This document shows positions 1 through 10,532 of a stretch of DNA of 64,000 nt, one piece after another (within the stretch, counting starts at the first letter, position 1; every line of letters starts with the position of its first letter). Source of the stretch: Paratinospora sagittata (Eukaryota > Streptophyta > Magnoliopsida > Ranunculales > Menispermaceae); assembly GCA_035771175.1 (NCBI GenBank), contig CM069610.1, positions 27,946,089 through 28,010,088 of the forward strand, given 5' to 3'. Under the pieces are notes generated by a model that worked only from the letters and a program-made list of their open reading frames with translations, was not told the origin of the DNA and made no database searches. The translations under genes and the position numbers were made by a program.

Positions 1-319
1 TGCTCGGATGAAAACTCACTATAATGTGACTAACTATAGTAGGATGGTGTGGGAGTCTGGGTAAGAGGACTCGGAGAGGGCTCCTCCTAACTCATGTCAT
101 GTGGGGCTGAGTTCGCCTTCATATCAGAAGACCGAGAGTCGAAACTATGTTTCGAAACATCTTCATCCATATTGTCCTCAAGGGAGTTGCTTATGTTTTG
201 ATCACTATTCGACATCTACCACAAATCATTTAGTGGAGCAAGCAAAATATATAATAAAAGGACAGTAGTAATAGGCAAAATGAATGATTTATTGATCATG
301 ATGACATCAAAAAAAGTTA

Positions 320-763
320 TGGATATTTCTGCTTGATTTCAGCTTCCAATTCCCACGATACTTCTTCAACACCATGGTGTTGCCATAGGACTTTGACAAG
401 CGGAATGCTTTTATTTCACAAATCCTGTGTCTTGGTGTCCAAAATTTGTACAGGACGCTCCTTATACCGACTTCCTTCCTCTATTTTAACTTCAACCAGA
501 GGAATGATATGTGATGGATTGTGGTGGTATTTTCAGAGCATAGAGACATGAAACACGTCTTGTGTACGAGACATGGAGGGAGGTAGAGACAATTGGTAGG
601 CAGTTTCGTCAATTCTTTTTCTGATCTGGAATGGGCCTATATATCGTGGGGACAACTTTCCCTTGATGCCGAAACAATTTATGCTCCTGATGGACTGGAC
701 TTATAGGAAAATAGAGTCACCAACCTCAAACTCTAGAGGTTTTCATTGTTTGTCTGCGTAGTT
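320..763 (-). pseudogene. Ty3/Gypsy polyprotein remnant (integrase C-terminus and chromo-like tail)
   Basis: On the minus strand the translation from about 763 down to 320 shows the usual end of a Gypsy Pol protein. A PLEFEVGD segment comes first, then LSPRYIGPFQI and a YQLSLPP...VFHVSML stretch typical of the integrase C-terminal domain. A chromo-like tail (VLWQHHG, then EVSWELEAEIKQKYP) follows. In-frame stops and frameshifts show it is dead. It is cut at its upstream side by the LTR that starts at 764. Bases 1-319 continue as its 3' flank and hold no recognisable gene. A 14-bp palindrome lies at 147-160. The family assignment is by motif recognition; the lineage within Gypsy is not resolved. 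Confidence 0.8.
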
Positions 764-1034
764 TGTTGCTCCAGGAATGTCCAATGGGGGGTGAATTGGA
801 CACTATCGTCAGTTAAAAACTTTAAGAAAAGCTTCTAGTGAAATGGCAAATAGATAGTGCATAAAATAAACATATTACACAAATGATTTATAGTGGTTCA
901 GCGATATGCCTACATCCACTACCTAACCCTCTTAGTCAGGATTTCAAACCTTACTAACGGATCTTCTTACGGGTGAAGACCAAACCGTTAAACTTTCTCA
1001 ATTTCACGAGCTTGAGAACTACCGTTACACTCAA

Positions 1035-1177
1035 CTTATAGGCTTGAGATCGACCTACACTCTTGACTTCATAGGTGCAAGACTACCTATACTCTCAACT
1101 TCACAAGTGTGAGATGACCTATTCTCTTGGCTTCACAGGTGCAAGACAACCTACACTCTAAATTTCACGGGTGTGAG
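1035..1177 (-). repeat. 32-bp tandem repeats in the LTR R/U5 region
   Basis: Units begin at 1035, 1067, 1099 and 1131, each exactly 32 bp, with a partial fifth at 1163. Each carries a variant of CTTCACAGGTG followed by ACCTACACTCT. The same array stands at 7763-7873 in the 5' LTR copy, with units at 7763, 7795, 7827 and 7859. Confidence 0.9.
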
Positions 1178-1544
1178 AAAACCACTAGCTTCCTAACTTA
1201 TAGGGATAACTTTCTACAATTTTCACAATTGCAGTTACAACTCGATTAAGATAAATGATATAATTAAGTACACTGAATCTTATGAACCTTTTACTCGATA
1301 AACACTTCTTTCAGCAGTGAAAAATATAAGTTTGAATCAGCTGAAAAGGTCGAGTAAAAATGTCTTTTTCTTTCACTAAGTTTTTCAAAGATAAGATGTA
1401 TAAGATAAGTACTCGATGAAAAACTTCTTTGTAAAGAAAATTAAATTTCACAAACTAATAGAATTTGAAATTTAAATATCGACTAACATTCAAAACATTT
1501 TTTCTCAAATCAAAAGTTCTATTCTTTGAATCTAAAATTCTCTT

Positions 1545-2120
1545 ATTTATAGAGCAGATTGTGCGCCAAAACTGTTGTGTTCAAATTCAAAATGAATTTG
1601 AAACATTGAGTCGAAACGGTCTTAATCTTTCATAAAAATGGTAAGTTCAATTTTTGTGAAAGTGTTCTGGTTGAATTCAATTTGCATAAGAATAGAAATA
1701 GTCAGAGATCCTCTGATCATGCGACTGAAATGTCAGTGGTCAGGTGATAATTTTTTTTTTTTCCGATTTTCTGACAGTGTTCCATCAGCGTCTTGAAATA
1801 AACTGTTATGAAATTCAATTTTCACTGACTTGCTCTGGGAGGACACTAATGCTTTGTCAGCATCCTGACGAGCTTAAAACCAGAAATTTCAGTTTTTCAG
1901 ATGATGGCACTATTGCACTATTAGCGTCCTGACGTGCAGCTGCTGGTTTTCAAGTCCATTCAATGAGCTCATACTTGATCAGCGTCCTAACGTGAATGAT
2001 AAACATTTGAACCCAGAAATTATCAGTCCCCTGATAGTCTATCAGCGTCCTGCAGTGTTGGCTCGATTAAGTGACTAACCACTGCATTAGCGTCCTGATT
2101 GACCATAAACGTCCTGAAAG
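1545..2120 (-). promoter_or_regulatory. LTR U3 motif array plus TATA box
   Basis: Seven or so copies of a short motif close to TCAGGACGCTGA (plus-strand view ATCAGCGTCCTGA) lie between about 1783 and 2120. The motif is an imperfect palindrome with TCAG/CTGA arms and a CpG core. About 230 bp downstream on the minus strand is CTATAAAT (1552-1545), a good TATA box. Placement upstream of the TATA box inside the LTR suggests a U3 enhancer array; activity is inference. Confidence 0.6.
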
Positions 2121-2535
2121 ACACTGAAAATAATTTTTCTTTGAAATTTGATTTTCCAAAAACACGATTAATCAAATCAATACTTAAGCTTTTTGGATCA
2201 AATCAAACATTCAGAAAATTGTTCAAATGGTTCAGAAAAACGATTGAAAAACCTTCGAACAAAATCGATAGAGATTATTTTTCTTTGAACTTCAAAGTTT
2301 TTGAGAATAAGTATTGTTTTGCTGAAAAGATATTTCGAGTAATGGTTCTATAATCTATTATTTAACTCTTTTTAACCTTGATTTTGATAACTTGACTTGG
2401 TATGAACTTGATTGATTGAGACTTGATTTCTTCCAATTAATTTGCTGAAACACTTCAACAACATCATTAGATCATAAGATTGAGTGATTTGGAATCATCA
2501 AAACATTCTTTCATGGGGTTTTTCTTGAGATAACA

Positions 2536-2550
2536 ATCTCTTCTTTTTTT
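2536..2550 (-). other. Polypurine tract
   Basis: The minus strand reads AAAAAAAGAAGAGAT immediately before the LTR start TGTTATCTC. This is the expected place and composition for the plus-strand primer of an LTR element and fixes the LTR boundary. Confidence 0.75.
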
Positions 2551-2846
2551 ATGATTTCAAATACTTGTTAAATCTTTCAAAATATATCAAAGAGAAGTCA
2601 TAGAAATAGGCTCATGTACACAATCATAATTTTGTCAAGAAACATATTCATTGACAAATCAAAAAGTTATGATTCATGATTTATATTGTCAGAATTTACA
2701 AAGCAGGACACATCATAGTATATTATTTGAAACATTGTATTCAAACATATAAATTTACAAGACACATTGACAGAAAAACAATCATCAAACAAGATCTTCT
2801 TTCCTTTTCTTTTCCTTAAATCTCTTATCTTCTCCCCATGCGTTTA

Positions 2847-5507
2847 TCACTTCTCCCCCTTTTGAAAACATGAAAAAGGTGGTGGGAGAACAAACCATTT
2901 CTTCTTCCCCTTCCCTTTGGGTTGGTTGGATTCTCCTTTATTCTTTCCTTTTTTAGTTGTTATGTAATTTCTTACAAAATTGGCAAAGGAAGTATCGAAG
3001 TTAAAAGAATCTGAGTTAAAGGGATTATTGGGATTAGGCCTCTGAAAAGATCGACGATATCTTTCAATAAGACCGGTAGTAAAGGTTAGAGAAAGCTTGA
3101 CTCCTTCAAATTGTGGCCTTACCACAGATGTGGGTCTAGGAATCTCAAAGACATCCTCTTCATCCGGTGGAGGTGTCATGCATCTAGAGATTTGTGCAGC
3201 TGGCACAAAGTCTTTAGGTTCTTCTTTAACATCAGTTTCTTCTTGTTCTTCAAACAATTGCTCAGGCATATCAGATTTCTCACTAGGCAAACGTGGCCTT
3301 GTAAATCTTGGTGCCAAAGGAGCTCTTAGAACATGAATTCCCTTCTTTCTCAACAACTCATATAACAAGCTGAACCTCTTCATATGAGTGATGACAAACC
3401 ATACTGAAGAGTGAAGTCTTTTTGAAATAAGCTTGAGTGTTTCTTCTATGCAAGCTATAACTCCTTCAATTCGATCAGTTGGTCTTGCAACAGTGTAAGA
3501 GAGATCCAGGATAGTAGAAGATAAGAATGGAACCTTGGTATATATGTTAGGCATCTTCTTTGACACTTCGGCAATGGAGGTAAGCAAATTATCAAACTTT
3601 CGACTATCAACATTGATAGGACTAGAAGCATTGGATAAGACTGTGGTTTTCAGACTTAATATGGCTTTCAAAACTAGTTCAATGTTTACTTGTGGAGATG
3701 AGGCAGATTTTAGACTCGAAATGGCATCAAGTATAGGCTTAAGGGAGTTTGGATTAACTGAGATTGTTGTTGGGACAGAGGCTGAGGTTGTGATCATCAT
3801 CTTCATGCTTGAAATGTCCTTAGAGATTGAATGAAGAACACTTGTGTCCAAGGCAGTAGCAGGAACATGAGATTGATGGGACAATGGACCAATAGACTCC
3901 TTGATTTGCTTCAAGCTCTCTTGCAAATCACTTAGACGGTTGAAATTTGGTGCAACAATATTGGTTGATGGCAAACTTGTTTTCAGATTCTCAAATTGCT
4001 TCTCAATAGTGGTTGCCATACCACGAAGCTTATCAGAAACTTGAATCAAATCATCAGTGCACCTCTTGATTTCTTCAGAATTAGTTAGTCTCTAATCATT
4101 GAGCAACTTCTTTACTTCTTCTATTATCATGGCTCTCTGATCCTCTTGAATCTCTTTGATCTTCTTCATCAAACTTTCTTCATTAATGATAACAGTAGAA
4201 GTTTGATATGGGAAGTGGTGAACTGGTGAGGGGTATCCTCCATGATCAGTGAAGGGTTGAGGTGATTGGACATCAAACCTCTCTGCCACTCTTTCTTTTT
4301 CTTTTTCTTGAACAGTTGGAGGGACTGTTGAAGTAGCTTTTTCACCAACTATCTCGTGGGGTTCCTCTTCCATAGGAACATTACCTCTGAAGGGTAAATC
4401 TGATGTTGTCATCTCAGAATCAACTATTTCTTCTTGAGCTTGATCAACATCTACTCTTTCTTCAGCTTCTTCCTTGAATGGTGTGGTCTCAACACCTTGA
4501 GGGATAGCCTTGAAGTGATACCATCTCTTGTGTGCAGGAGCATAGACATATTTCATCAACTTTACTGTGGTATGTCCTATGCTCCATATCTATCCAATTC
4601 CTTTTTCTCTTCTGCAACTAAATCAACACATGTTTTCTCTAGCAGAGGTGTGAGATTTATTGCAAATGGTAATCCTCATCTTCTCTTTGATGTAGTATCA
4701 ATAACATGCATGAGGATGTAAGGAAGGCTGATTTTCCTTTTCTGAAGAATGCACCATGTGAGAAACAAATCCAACTCATTCGCACTTCTCCTACTACTAG
4801 ATCTTGGCTGAAATACGTGGGACACAATGTTGTGCATGATTCTTGGGATAAGTTCAAAGGATTGGTCGGTTAGCTTGCTATCGACATGTGTGTGATCCTT
4901 TTTCCTAGACAAAAAGTTTAAGGCTGCAACACTGTTGTAACCTGGGAATAGGATTCCTTACTTTCAAAAGGTGGGAATTTGATCAACATCAGGCATATAA
5001 AATGTACTGATGAAGTACTAAGGAAAGATTTCTAGGGACTTTTCCTTGACATTGATTTTCCTAACTACTCCATATCTCAAGTAGAGTTGTCTAATAAGAT
5101 TAGGAAACCACTTGTCCTGATATGAACAAAATTTTTCCCAGCCTTGGAGTTCAAAAAGTGGTTGCACATTCATATGTGCCTTGGCAAAGAAATGAAAATC
5201 TATGAAACATCCATCTAGGATAGATCTAGTAGCTAATTTCTCATATTTTTTTTTACTTTTTGGATTTCTTGGAAGTTTGGATTGATGTAGATGGCTCAGT
5301 TTGGGGATTTTTAGTTTAAACTATTGACTCCACTGGAGGTGTTTCAGTGGTAGTGGTTGTGGGAGCATCACGGGTTGGAATTTCTGATTCAGGTGGATTT
5401 TCAGACAATCTTGCTCGAACTCATCTGGATAGAGATGGAGAAAGAGAAGGAGATGAAGTTCTCTTCTGGGCGGAGTGAATGGGTAGCTTCTTGGTTTTGG
5501 GTGCCAT
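2847..5507 (-). pseudogene. Second ORF of the pol-less element (plant transposon-associated protein, coiled-coil and basic tail)
   Basis: A minus-strand frame starts with ATG at 5507 (MAPKTKKLPIHSAQK) and can be followed to a stop at 2847, about 880 codons, broken by several stops and at least one frameshift. The stretches 4559-4092 and 4049-2847 are in the same frame. The N-terminus is Pro/Thr/Ser-rich. The middle (about 4912-4600) has the pattern LTDQSFELIPRIMH, then a leucine-rich segment and LPFAINLTPLLEK. This recalls the 'putative plant transposon protein' family often carried by plant retroelements (PF20167-like, from memory). An acidic linker, a long heptad-like helix region and a Lys-rich C-terminus (about 2990-2890) follow. 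No protease, RT or integrase motif is present. An envelope-like role has been proposed for extra ORFs in other plant elements, but no transmembrane segment is seen here. Function unknown. Confidence 0.55.
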
Positions 5508-5719
5508 TACTTTAGACTCGATTTCTAACGGATTTCCTAGGGTTTTCTAGCTCGGGATTTGATGGAAAAGTGAAATTTTACCTTCTAATCGAAGAAAAAC
5601 ACTTTGGAGAAATTGATTGACGACAAGAATTATTGAGTTCTAATGCTGGCTTCTCTTATCTTTTTCTCATAGTAGCTTCCAAGGGCAAGCTGAAATGAGG
5701 GAACGACGAAGCTTCTCCA

Positions 5720-5975
5720 ATTTATAGAATTAAGTTCAGGCTCAGATGAGCGTCCTCACGCTGCATGAGCGTTCTGATACGCACTAATTGAGTTTTTACT
5801 TTTGCAACTCAATTAGCGCCCTGGAAACCTATTAGCGTCCTATTGGTGATTATTGCACTAACGAAGACAGTTGCACATTAGCGTCCTCATGGACGATAAG
5901 TGTCCTGATGGCTTTAAGTGAACTTTTTGTTGATTACTATATGAGCGTCCTAAACCTTCTCCAGCGTCCTCCTTT
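5720..5975 (-). promoter_or_regulatory. Possible internal promoter before the second ORF
   Basis: Eight variants of the motif AGCGTCCT occur at 5750-5975, the same motif as in the U3 array of this element's LTR. About 25 bp downstream on the minus strand lies CTATAAAT (5727-5720), and the ORF start codon follows at 5507. The order array, TATA, start codon repeats the LTR layout. The motif and TATA box are seen; promoter activity is inferred. Confidence 0.45.
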
Positions 5976-6272
5976 CTACTGAACACTAAACTCTAGCAAT
6001 CGTTTCCCAATTTTCTCATTTTGAATTCATTTAGACATTTTTGAATCAATAATCATTAACAATGATTTCATTCTTACAAATAGATCATCAAAAAGTCAGA
6101 ATTTGGACAAATCATTATGACATTCCTTATCAACTATGCATTCAAGTATTTCAATATTTCAAAATCAATTTGATAAAAAACTAACTCATTGATCAAGTTC
6201 AATGATTACTAAAAGATATGATATTGCAAATAGGCATGACAATAATCTGTAATGAGTAAAGTGAAATATACC

Positions 6273-7435
6273 TTAGAATTCATGGTACAGCAAAGTTTTC
6301 GACTTGAGCAGTTTGGCTTCTTCTGCCGATGATTGAATAACAGCTGAAAATTCTTCTGATTTTGATTCTCCTCGTTGTTCTTCTTGTTTTTGTTTCAACA
6401 GGAGCTCGTTCATCTTCAGTTGGAATTAATGTTCTGACAACACTTGAAGATTCTTGTACAAATTCATTGACTCATCCTCGTTGCCAAGCTCACTTGCATT
6501 TCCACTTGGTAGATTTGCTAATTCATCTTCTTTCTCAGATGATGTTTCTAATCCACTCAATATATAATCTATTTTTTTGAAACTGACTTCAAATGGATTT
6601 GAATATTCTTCTAAGAATTGTATTTTGTATTTCTATTTTTCCGAAAAGCCATCAAGAAAATATTTTATTAAAATATAATGAGAGATAGTTTTTTTAAAAC
6701 TTTCAAGTTCTTTCGAAATTCTCATAAATCTTTCCATATCTATATTGATAGACTCTCTATTTAGAAACTTGAAGTGAGAGAGTGCATCTTCTAATGCTTT
6801 AATTCGACTTCTAGTCTTATCTCTTCTTGCTATGGACTTTAACAAATCACAAAATTCTTTTAACGATACTTCTCATGGATTTAAGGTTTCTACCACAATA
6901 GTTAATTTATCATTCCATGATCTTGGAAGTTTATCACTGAAGCAAACTGTGGTCATGCCTCCTGCCCCAAATGTTTCATTTCATCAAGTATGGACTGATA
7001 CCTATCTGAGGTTGTATCTAGGGACTCTTCTTCAAGGATTTCAAAGTCATCAAATAAATTTTCAAGTTCCTTGAGTTTCTCATCTAAGTTTTCTGTCTTT
7101 TCCCCATAGATCTCTTTAAGAGTTTCCCAAATTTCCTTAGCTGTTTCAAGATGGCTAACTTTCTCCAACTCCTCGTTGGGTAAACTGCAAAATATTGCAT
7201 ACACAGCTTGGGAATTTAGAGTATAGCTAAGTTTTTCAGAATCTATCCATGACTTTAGAGGTTTTTTGGGAGTGATGTAACCATTTACAATCATTTCTCA
7301 TAAACTTACGTTTTGAGATGTGAGAAAGATTTCCATCACTCTCATCCATTCGTCAAAACATTCTTTTTTAAACAATGGTGGTCTATTCAAAACTTCTCCT
7401 ACTTCTTAAACTTGACCTTGTGCTATCCTTGCCAT
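6273..7435 (-). pseudogene. Copia-type gag of the pol-less element
   Basis: The minus-strand frame starts with ATG at 7435, about 40 nt downstream of the primer-binding site. Near its start RPPLFKKECFDEWMRVMEIFL-type residues match the N-terminal signature of plant Copia Gag (RPPLF...W...M..FL). An open stretch at 7294-6953 carries the central Gag helices (KSWIDSEKLSYTLN, then AKEIWETLKEIYGEK), like the UBN2/DUF4219 Gag domains. After a break, 6845-6633 continues with a Glu/Lys-rich helical region and the frame fades out at a stop near 6273. No CCHC zinc knuckle was found. Stops and frameshifts make it non-functional here. Confidence 0.75.
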
Positions 7436-7476
7436 TACTATCAAAGAAAGTGTGAAGTTCCTTTGATGATAACACC

Positions 7477-7488
7477 GCTCTGATACCA
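7477..7488 (-). other. Primer-binding site (initiator tRNA-Met)
   Basis: The minus strand reads TGGTATCAGAGC, the usual plant retroelement site complementary to the 3' end of initiator tRNA-Met. It lies one base inside the LTR end at 7490. Confidence 0.9.
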
Positions 7489-7489
7489 A

Positions 7490-8034
7490 TGGTTGGCCTA
7501 GGAATGTCCAAGAGAGGGGTGAATTGGACACTATAGTCAGGTAAAAACTTTAAGAAAAGCTTGTAGTGAAATGGTAAATAGATAGTATGAAAAATAAACA
7601 GATTACACAAATGATTTATAGTGGTTCAACGATATGCCTACATCCACAACCTAACCTCCTCAGTCAAGATTTCAAACCTCACTAACAGATCTTTTTACTG
7701 GTGAAGACCAAACCGTTACACTTTCTCAATTTCACAGGCTTGAGAACTACCGTTACACTCAACCTACAGGCTTGAGATCTACCTACACTCTCAACTTCAC
7801 AGGTGTGAGACTACCTACACTCTTGGCTTCACAAGTGCAAGACGACTTACACTCTCAACTTCACGGGTGTGAGAAAACCACTAGCTTCCTAAGTTATAGG
7901 GATAAATTTCTGCAACTTTCACAATTGCAGTTACAACTTAATTCAGATAAATGATATAATTAAGTACACTGAATCCTATGAACCTTTTACTCGATAAACA
8001 CTTCTTTCAGTAGTGAAAAATATATGTTTGAATC
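7490..8034 (-). repeat. Truncated 5' LTR of the pol-less element
   Basis: This is colinear with 764-1330, including the four 32-bp repeat units. The upstream (U3) part is missing: homology ends at 8034 where a sequence beginning TGTAACACTCC starts. Confidence 0.85.
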
Positions 8035-9221
8035 TGTAACACTCCAGAAATTGAAGCAACTAGATAATAAATCATAAATGGCATAAAACAGTAGTGTTCG
8101 GGTGCCCCACTTGTTTTCTTGGTTGTATTGTTGTGTTTAACATGCTTATATATACTGCACTGTATTTATTATTGTCATCATAAGCCTCGCTTACCATGCT
8201 TGATCCCACTAAGCTGTTGAGCTCACCCCGTTTATATTTTTCCTAGGCTCTTAGACGTTGCACACTAGAGTGAGAGTCGTCGGTGCTACATAAGAAGGAC
8301 GCCCGTAAAGAGCGGGACGTCGACATAGATCTAGGTGTAGTCCGGTGTTTGATGTATTTTCGCTGCGTACTCGTGTATGTATAACAATGTACCATTTGTA
8401 CTTGTGCCCTCCTTAATTGATGGAGGATGAATAAAAAATCTATGTTGATGTCCATAATTGTTGGTACATTTTTAGTACTTTGGTGAGCGTGTCGACCCTT
8501 CGATACACATGCCAACCACCTTGGTACATTTTTAGTACCTCGGTGCATGTGTCAACCCTTTAATACACATGCCAACCACCTTGGTAAAATTCTATTACCT
8601 CGGTGTATGCGTTGACCCTTTGGTATGCACAAATGGCTGCATTGGTACGCTCGTCGATCCCTTGGTACGCGTCGATTATGTTAGCACTACGCATGTATTG
8701 GTACAATTTTAATACCTCGGTGTGCACGTTGATCCCTCTGTGCGCGCGTCGATTATGTTAGTATGACACGTGTATCGATCCCCTTTTGATACGTGTGTCT
8801 ACCACCTCGGTACAATTTTAGTACCTGAGTGTGAGCGTTGATCTCTTGGTATGCGCATTGGTTGTTTGCCACCTTGGTGGGCACATTTGTCCCTCGGTAC
8901 GCACGTCGGTCATTGACCAACGTGGTACTCCCGTCGGACCCCTTGATGTGGGCAATGATGTCTTTAGTATGCGCATCAACCCCTCGGTATGCACGTAGTG
9001 TATTGTCCTAGGAATTAGACTTAGGGCATGAACACACCAAATAAAATAAACACGTGGCACCCTCCACCACATGGCATCTAGGAAAGAGATATTTTTGTTT
9101 AAGTGGCATGGAGGTGGCACGATTATATCTTGAGAATTGATGCTGGAGTATTTTTCTATTTTAAAGGATTGTCTGGATCTTATTTGGATATGACGTAATT
9201 TGATGCTTACCGTGAACTACA
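8035..9221 (+). repeat. Gypsy (Tekay/Del-like) LTR fragment
   Basis: It starts TGTAACACTCCAG, a common start of plant Gypsy LTRs. It carries the conserved block CTGTTGAGCTCACCCCG at about 8213, also seen in related form near 15105 and 20710. No matching second LTR, primer-binding site or TSD was found. The right end is uncertain because the sequence passes into another LTR near 9222. Open frames at 8243-8548 and 8818-9120 fall in the tandem repeats and are not genes. Confidence 0.5.
8461..9000 (+). repeat. 60-bp minisatellite inside an LTR
   Basis: Three units of exactly 60 bp start at 8461, 8521 and 8581. Each begins TTGGTACATTTTTAGTACCT or a variant and ends with a variant of GCCAACCACC. 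Degenerate units with TTGGTAC and CCTCGGTG blocks continue to about 9000. Each unit holds GGTAC/GTACC half sites. Confidence 0.85.
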
Positions 9222-10532
9222 TGTTGATGTAACTACTCTCACCCTGTTTTGTTTTGATGATTACAAACAACATACTTGAGATCACTAATCTCTTTGACGT
9301 AGTTGTTTCAGTGCTATATCAGATAGATTCAACTATACTGTCAAAGCATGTGGAAGGAACATCACTGCACGAAGATTCAAGAACTTAATGTTTGTAATTC
9401 TTATTTAGAACCTTAATGTTGTAGAGTAACCATTATATGTTCCGACCACAATATGATTTGCATCTTTTTGAAAATCATGCATATAGTTTATCATACTCAT
9501 GCATATACACTATTATATTATTAATCATGCATGCACACACATTAGTATGACAATTATGCAATCACATAGTTAAAATTGTTTGTAATACATATTTTTATCA
9601 GTGATTAATATGCATTCATTTTACCAACTTGGCATGGTTTTATCGTTTTACGTTTATTGTATTGAATGTCTCAATCATATGCTTAGTTGATTGATTTACG
9701 CATATTTAACTATGTTAATTATACTTCAATCTTGTCAAAAAATATTTTTAAAAGTTAGTCTATGTATTTGATAAAGTCCTAAAGTCATTATGATAAACAA
9801 ATCGAGTTTCTATCACTTCACAGTGAAGGAACGCGTTCCTCTCTTAAGGAACGCGCTCCTGTACATTTTCTCGAGACTCAAATTTTTCTAATCAGAATTT
9901 AAGGAACGCGCTCATTGTAAAAGGAATGCACTCCTGTTGTCAAGGGCAAAATAAAAAAAATTATAGAGTTAGTGGTTCTTGATGAAAGACCTCGCTCCTA
10001 TGCCCAACGAACACATTAAGGAACACGCTCCTCATATAAAGAACGCGCTATTTGATTGGAGGAAAATCTGAAAAATTTCAAATTTCAAAGCAGAAACGTG
10101 CTCGTTCCTTGAGGAACACGTTCTTGTGCCTCGGTGTGGTGTTTTTCTATAAATAGTACACTTGCTCATTTGAAGAGCAACTTTTGCAAAAATCTTGAAC
10201 TTGTGCCGTTTTTCATCTTAGCATTTCTACAAGTCCAAAACAAGTTCTTGAGTGATTTTAAACATCTTTCTAAGCAAAAGTTCACCTGCATTTGGCTATT
10301 TGATTCATACTTCCGAATAGTTCACCAAAATTCTCAAAATCTTTGAGAAACTTGTGTGTTTCTCTTGATCAAGTAATCAAGACGTTTTTGAGTGTTCTTT
10401 ACACATCTTGTTGATTCTTGATCATCTTTGAACGTGATATCTCTCAACCATCATCACACTTGAAGAATCATTGAGCTTCAACCTTACCCAAGTGGGGTAA
10501 AATATCTCTAACTCGATTCTTAACTTTAGTCG
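9222..10532 (+). repeat. LTR-like fragment with CpG palindrome array and TATA box
   Basis: It begins TGTTGATGTAAC, and TTTTGATGATTACAAACAA follows nearby, which resembles the start of the LTR at 60826 and the minus LTR at 2535. It carries an array of palindromes (9827-10125) and a TATA box, CTATAAATAG, at 10147-10156. The right edge is set by the Gypsy RT frame that resumes at 10533. I found no partner LTR and no clear TSD, so it may be a solo or truncated LTR. Confidence 0.5.
9827..10125 (+). promoter_or_regulatory. Array of AGGAACGCGCTCCT-type palindromes
   Basis: The first copy, AGGAACGCGTTCCT at 9827-9840, is a perfect 14-bp palindrome. About nine related copies with AGGA/TCCT arms around an ACGCG-like core follow up to 10125, just upstream of the TATA box at 10147. 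The position matches a U3 enhancer region. No function is shown. Confidence 0.6.

Larger units (their letters stand above)
764..2535 (-). repeat. 3' LTR of the pol-less element (about 1.77 kb)
   Basis: On the minus strand it begins TGTTATCTC at 2535, directly after the purine tract, and ends at about 764. The 764-1330 part matches 7490-8034 almost base for base, with scattered substitutions (over 90% by eye). The 5' part matches 60826-62220 on the plus strand. It contains a palindromic motif array, a TATA box and 32-bp tandem repeats, listed separately. An 84-codon open frame at 2099-2353 lies inside it and has no recognisable motif. Confidence 0.85.
764..8034 (-). mobile_element. Non-autonomous (pol-less) LTR retrotransposon with gag and an extra ORF
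   Basis: The element reads on the minus strand. The right end holds part of the 5' LTR (7490-8034). A primer-binding site follows at 7477-7488, then a gag reading frame (7435-6273), a non-coding spacer, a second long frame (5507-2847), a purine tract (2536-2550) and a complete 3' LTR (764-2535). No protease, integrase or reverse transcriptase motif was found between gag and the 3' LTR, so it would depend on proteins from another element. The layout resembles the pol-less TR-GAG elements known from plants. The 5' LTR stops abruptly at 8034 where another LTR begins, so no target-site duplication can be tested. It is inserted in or next to the Gypsy remnant at 320-763. Confidence 0.8.

Noticed and set aside
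3097..3834. Plus-strand frames of 79, 72 and 99 codons
   Set aside because: They are antisense shadows of the long minus-strand ORF2 of the pol-less element.
8243..9120. Minus-strand frames of 101 and 100 codons
   Set aside because: They fall in LTR sequence and the 60-bp minisatellite. No homology was recognised.
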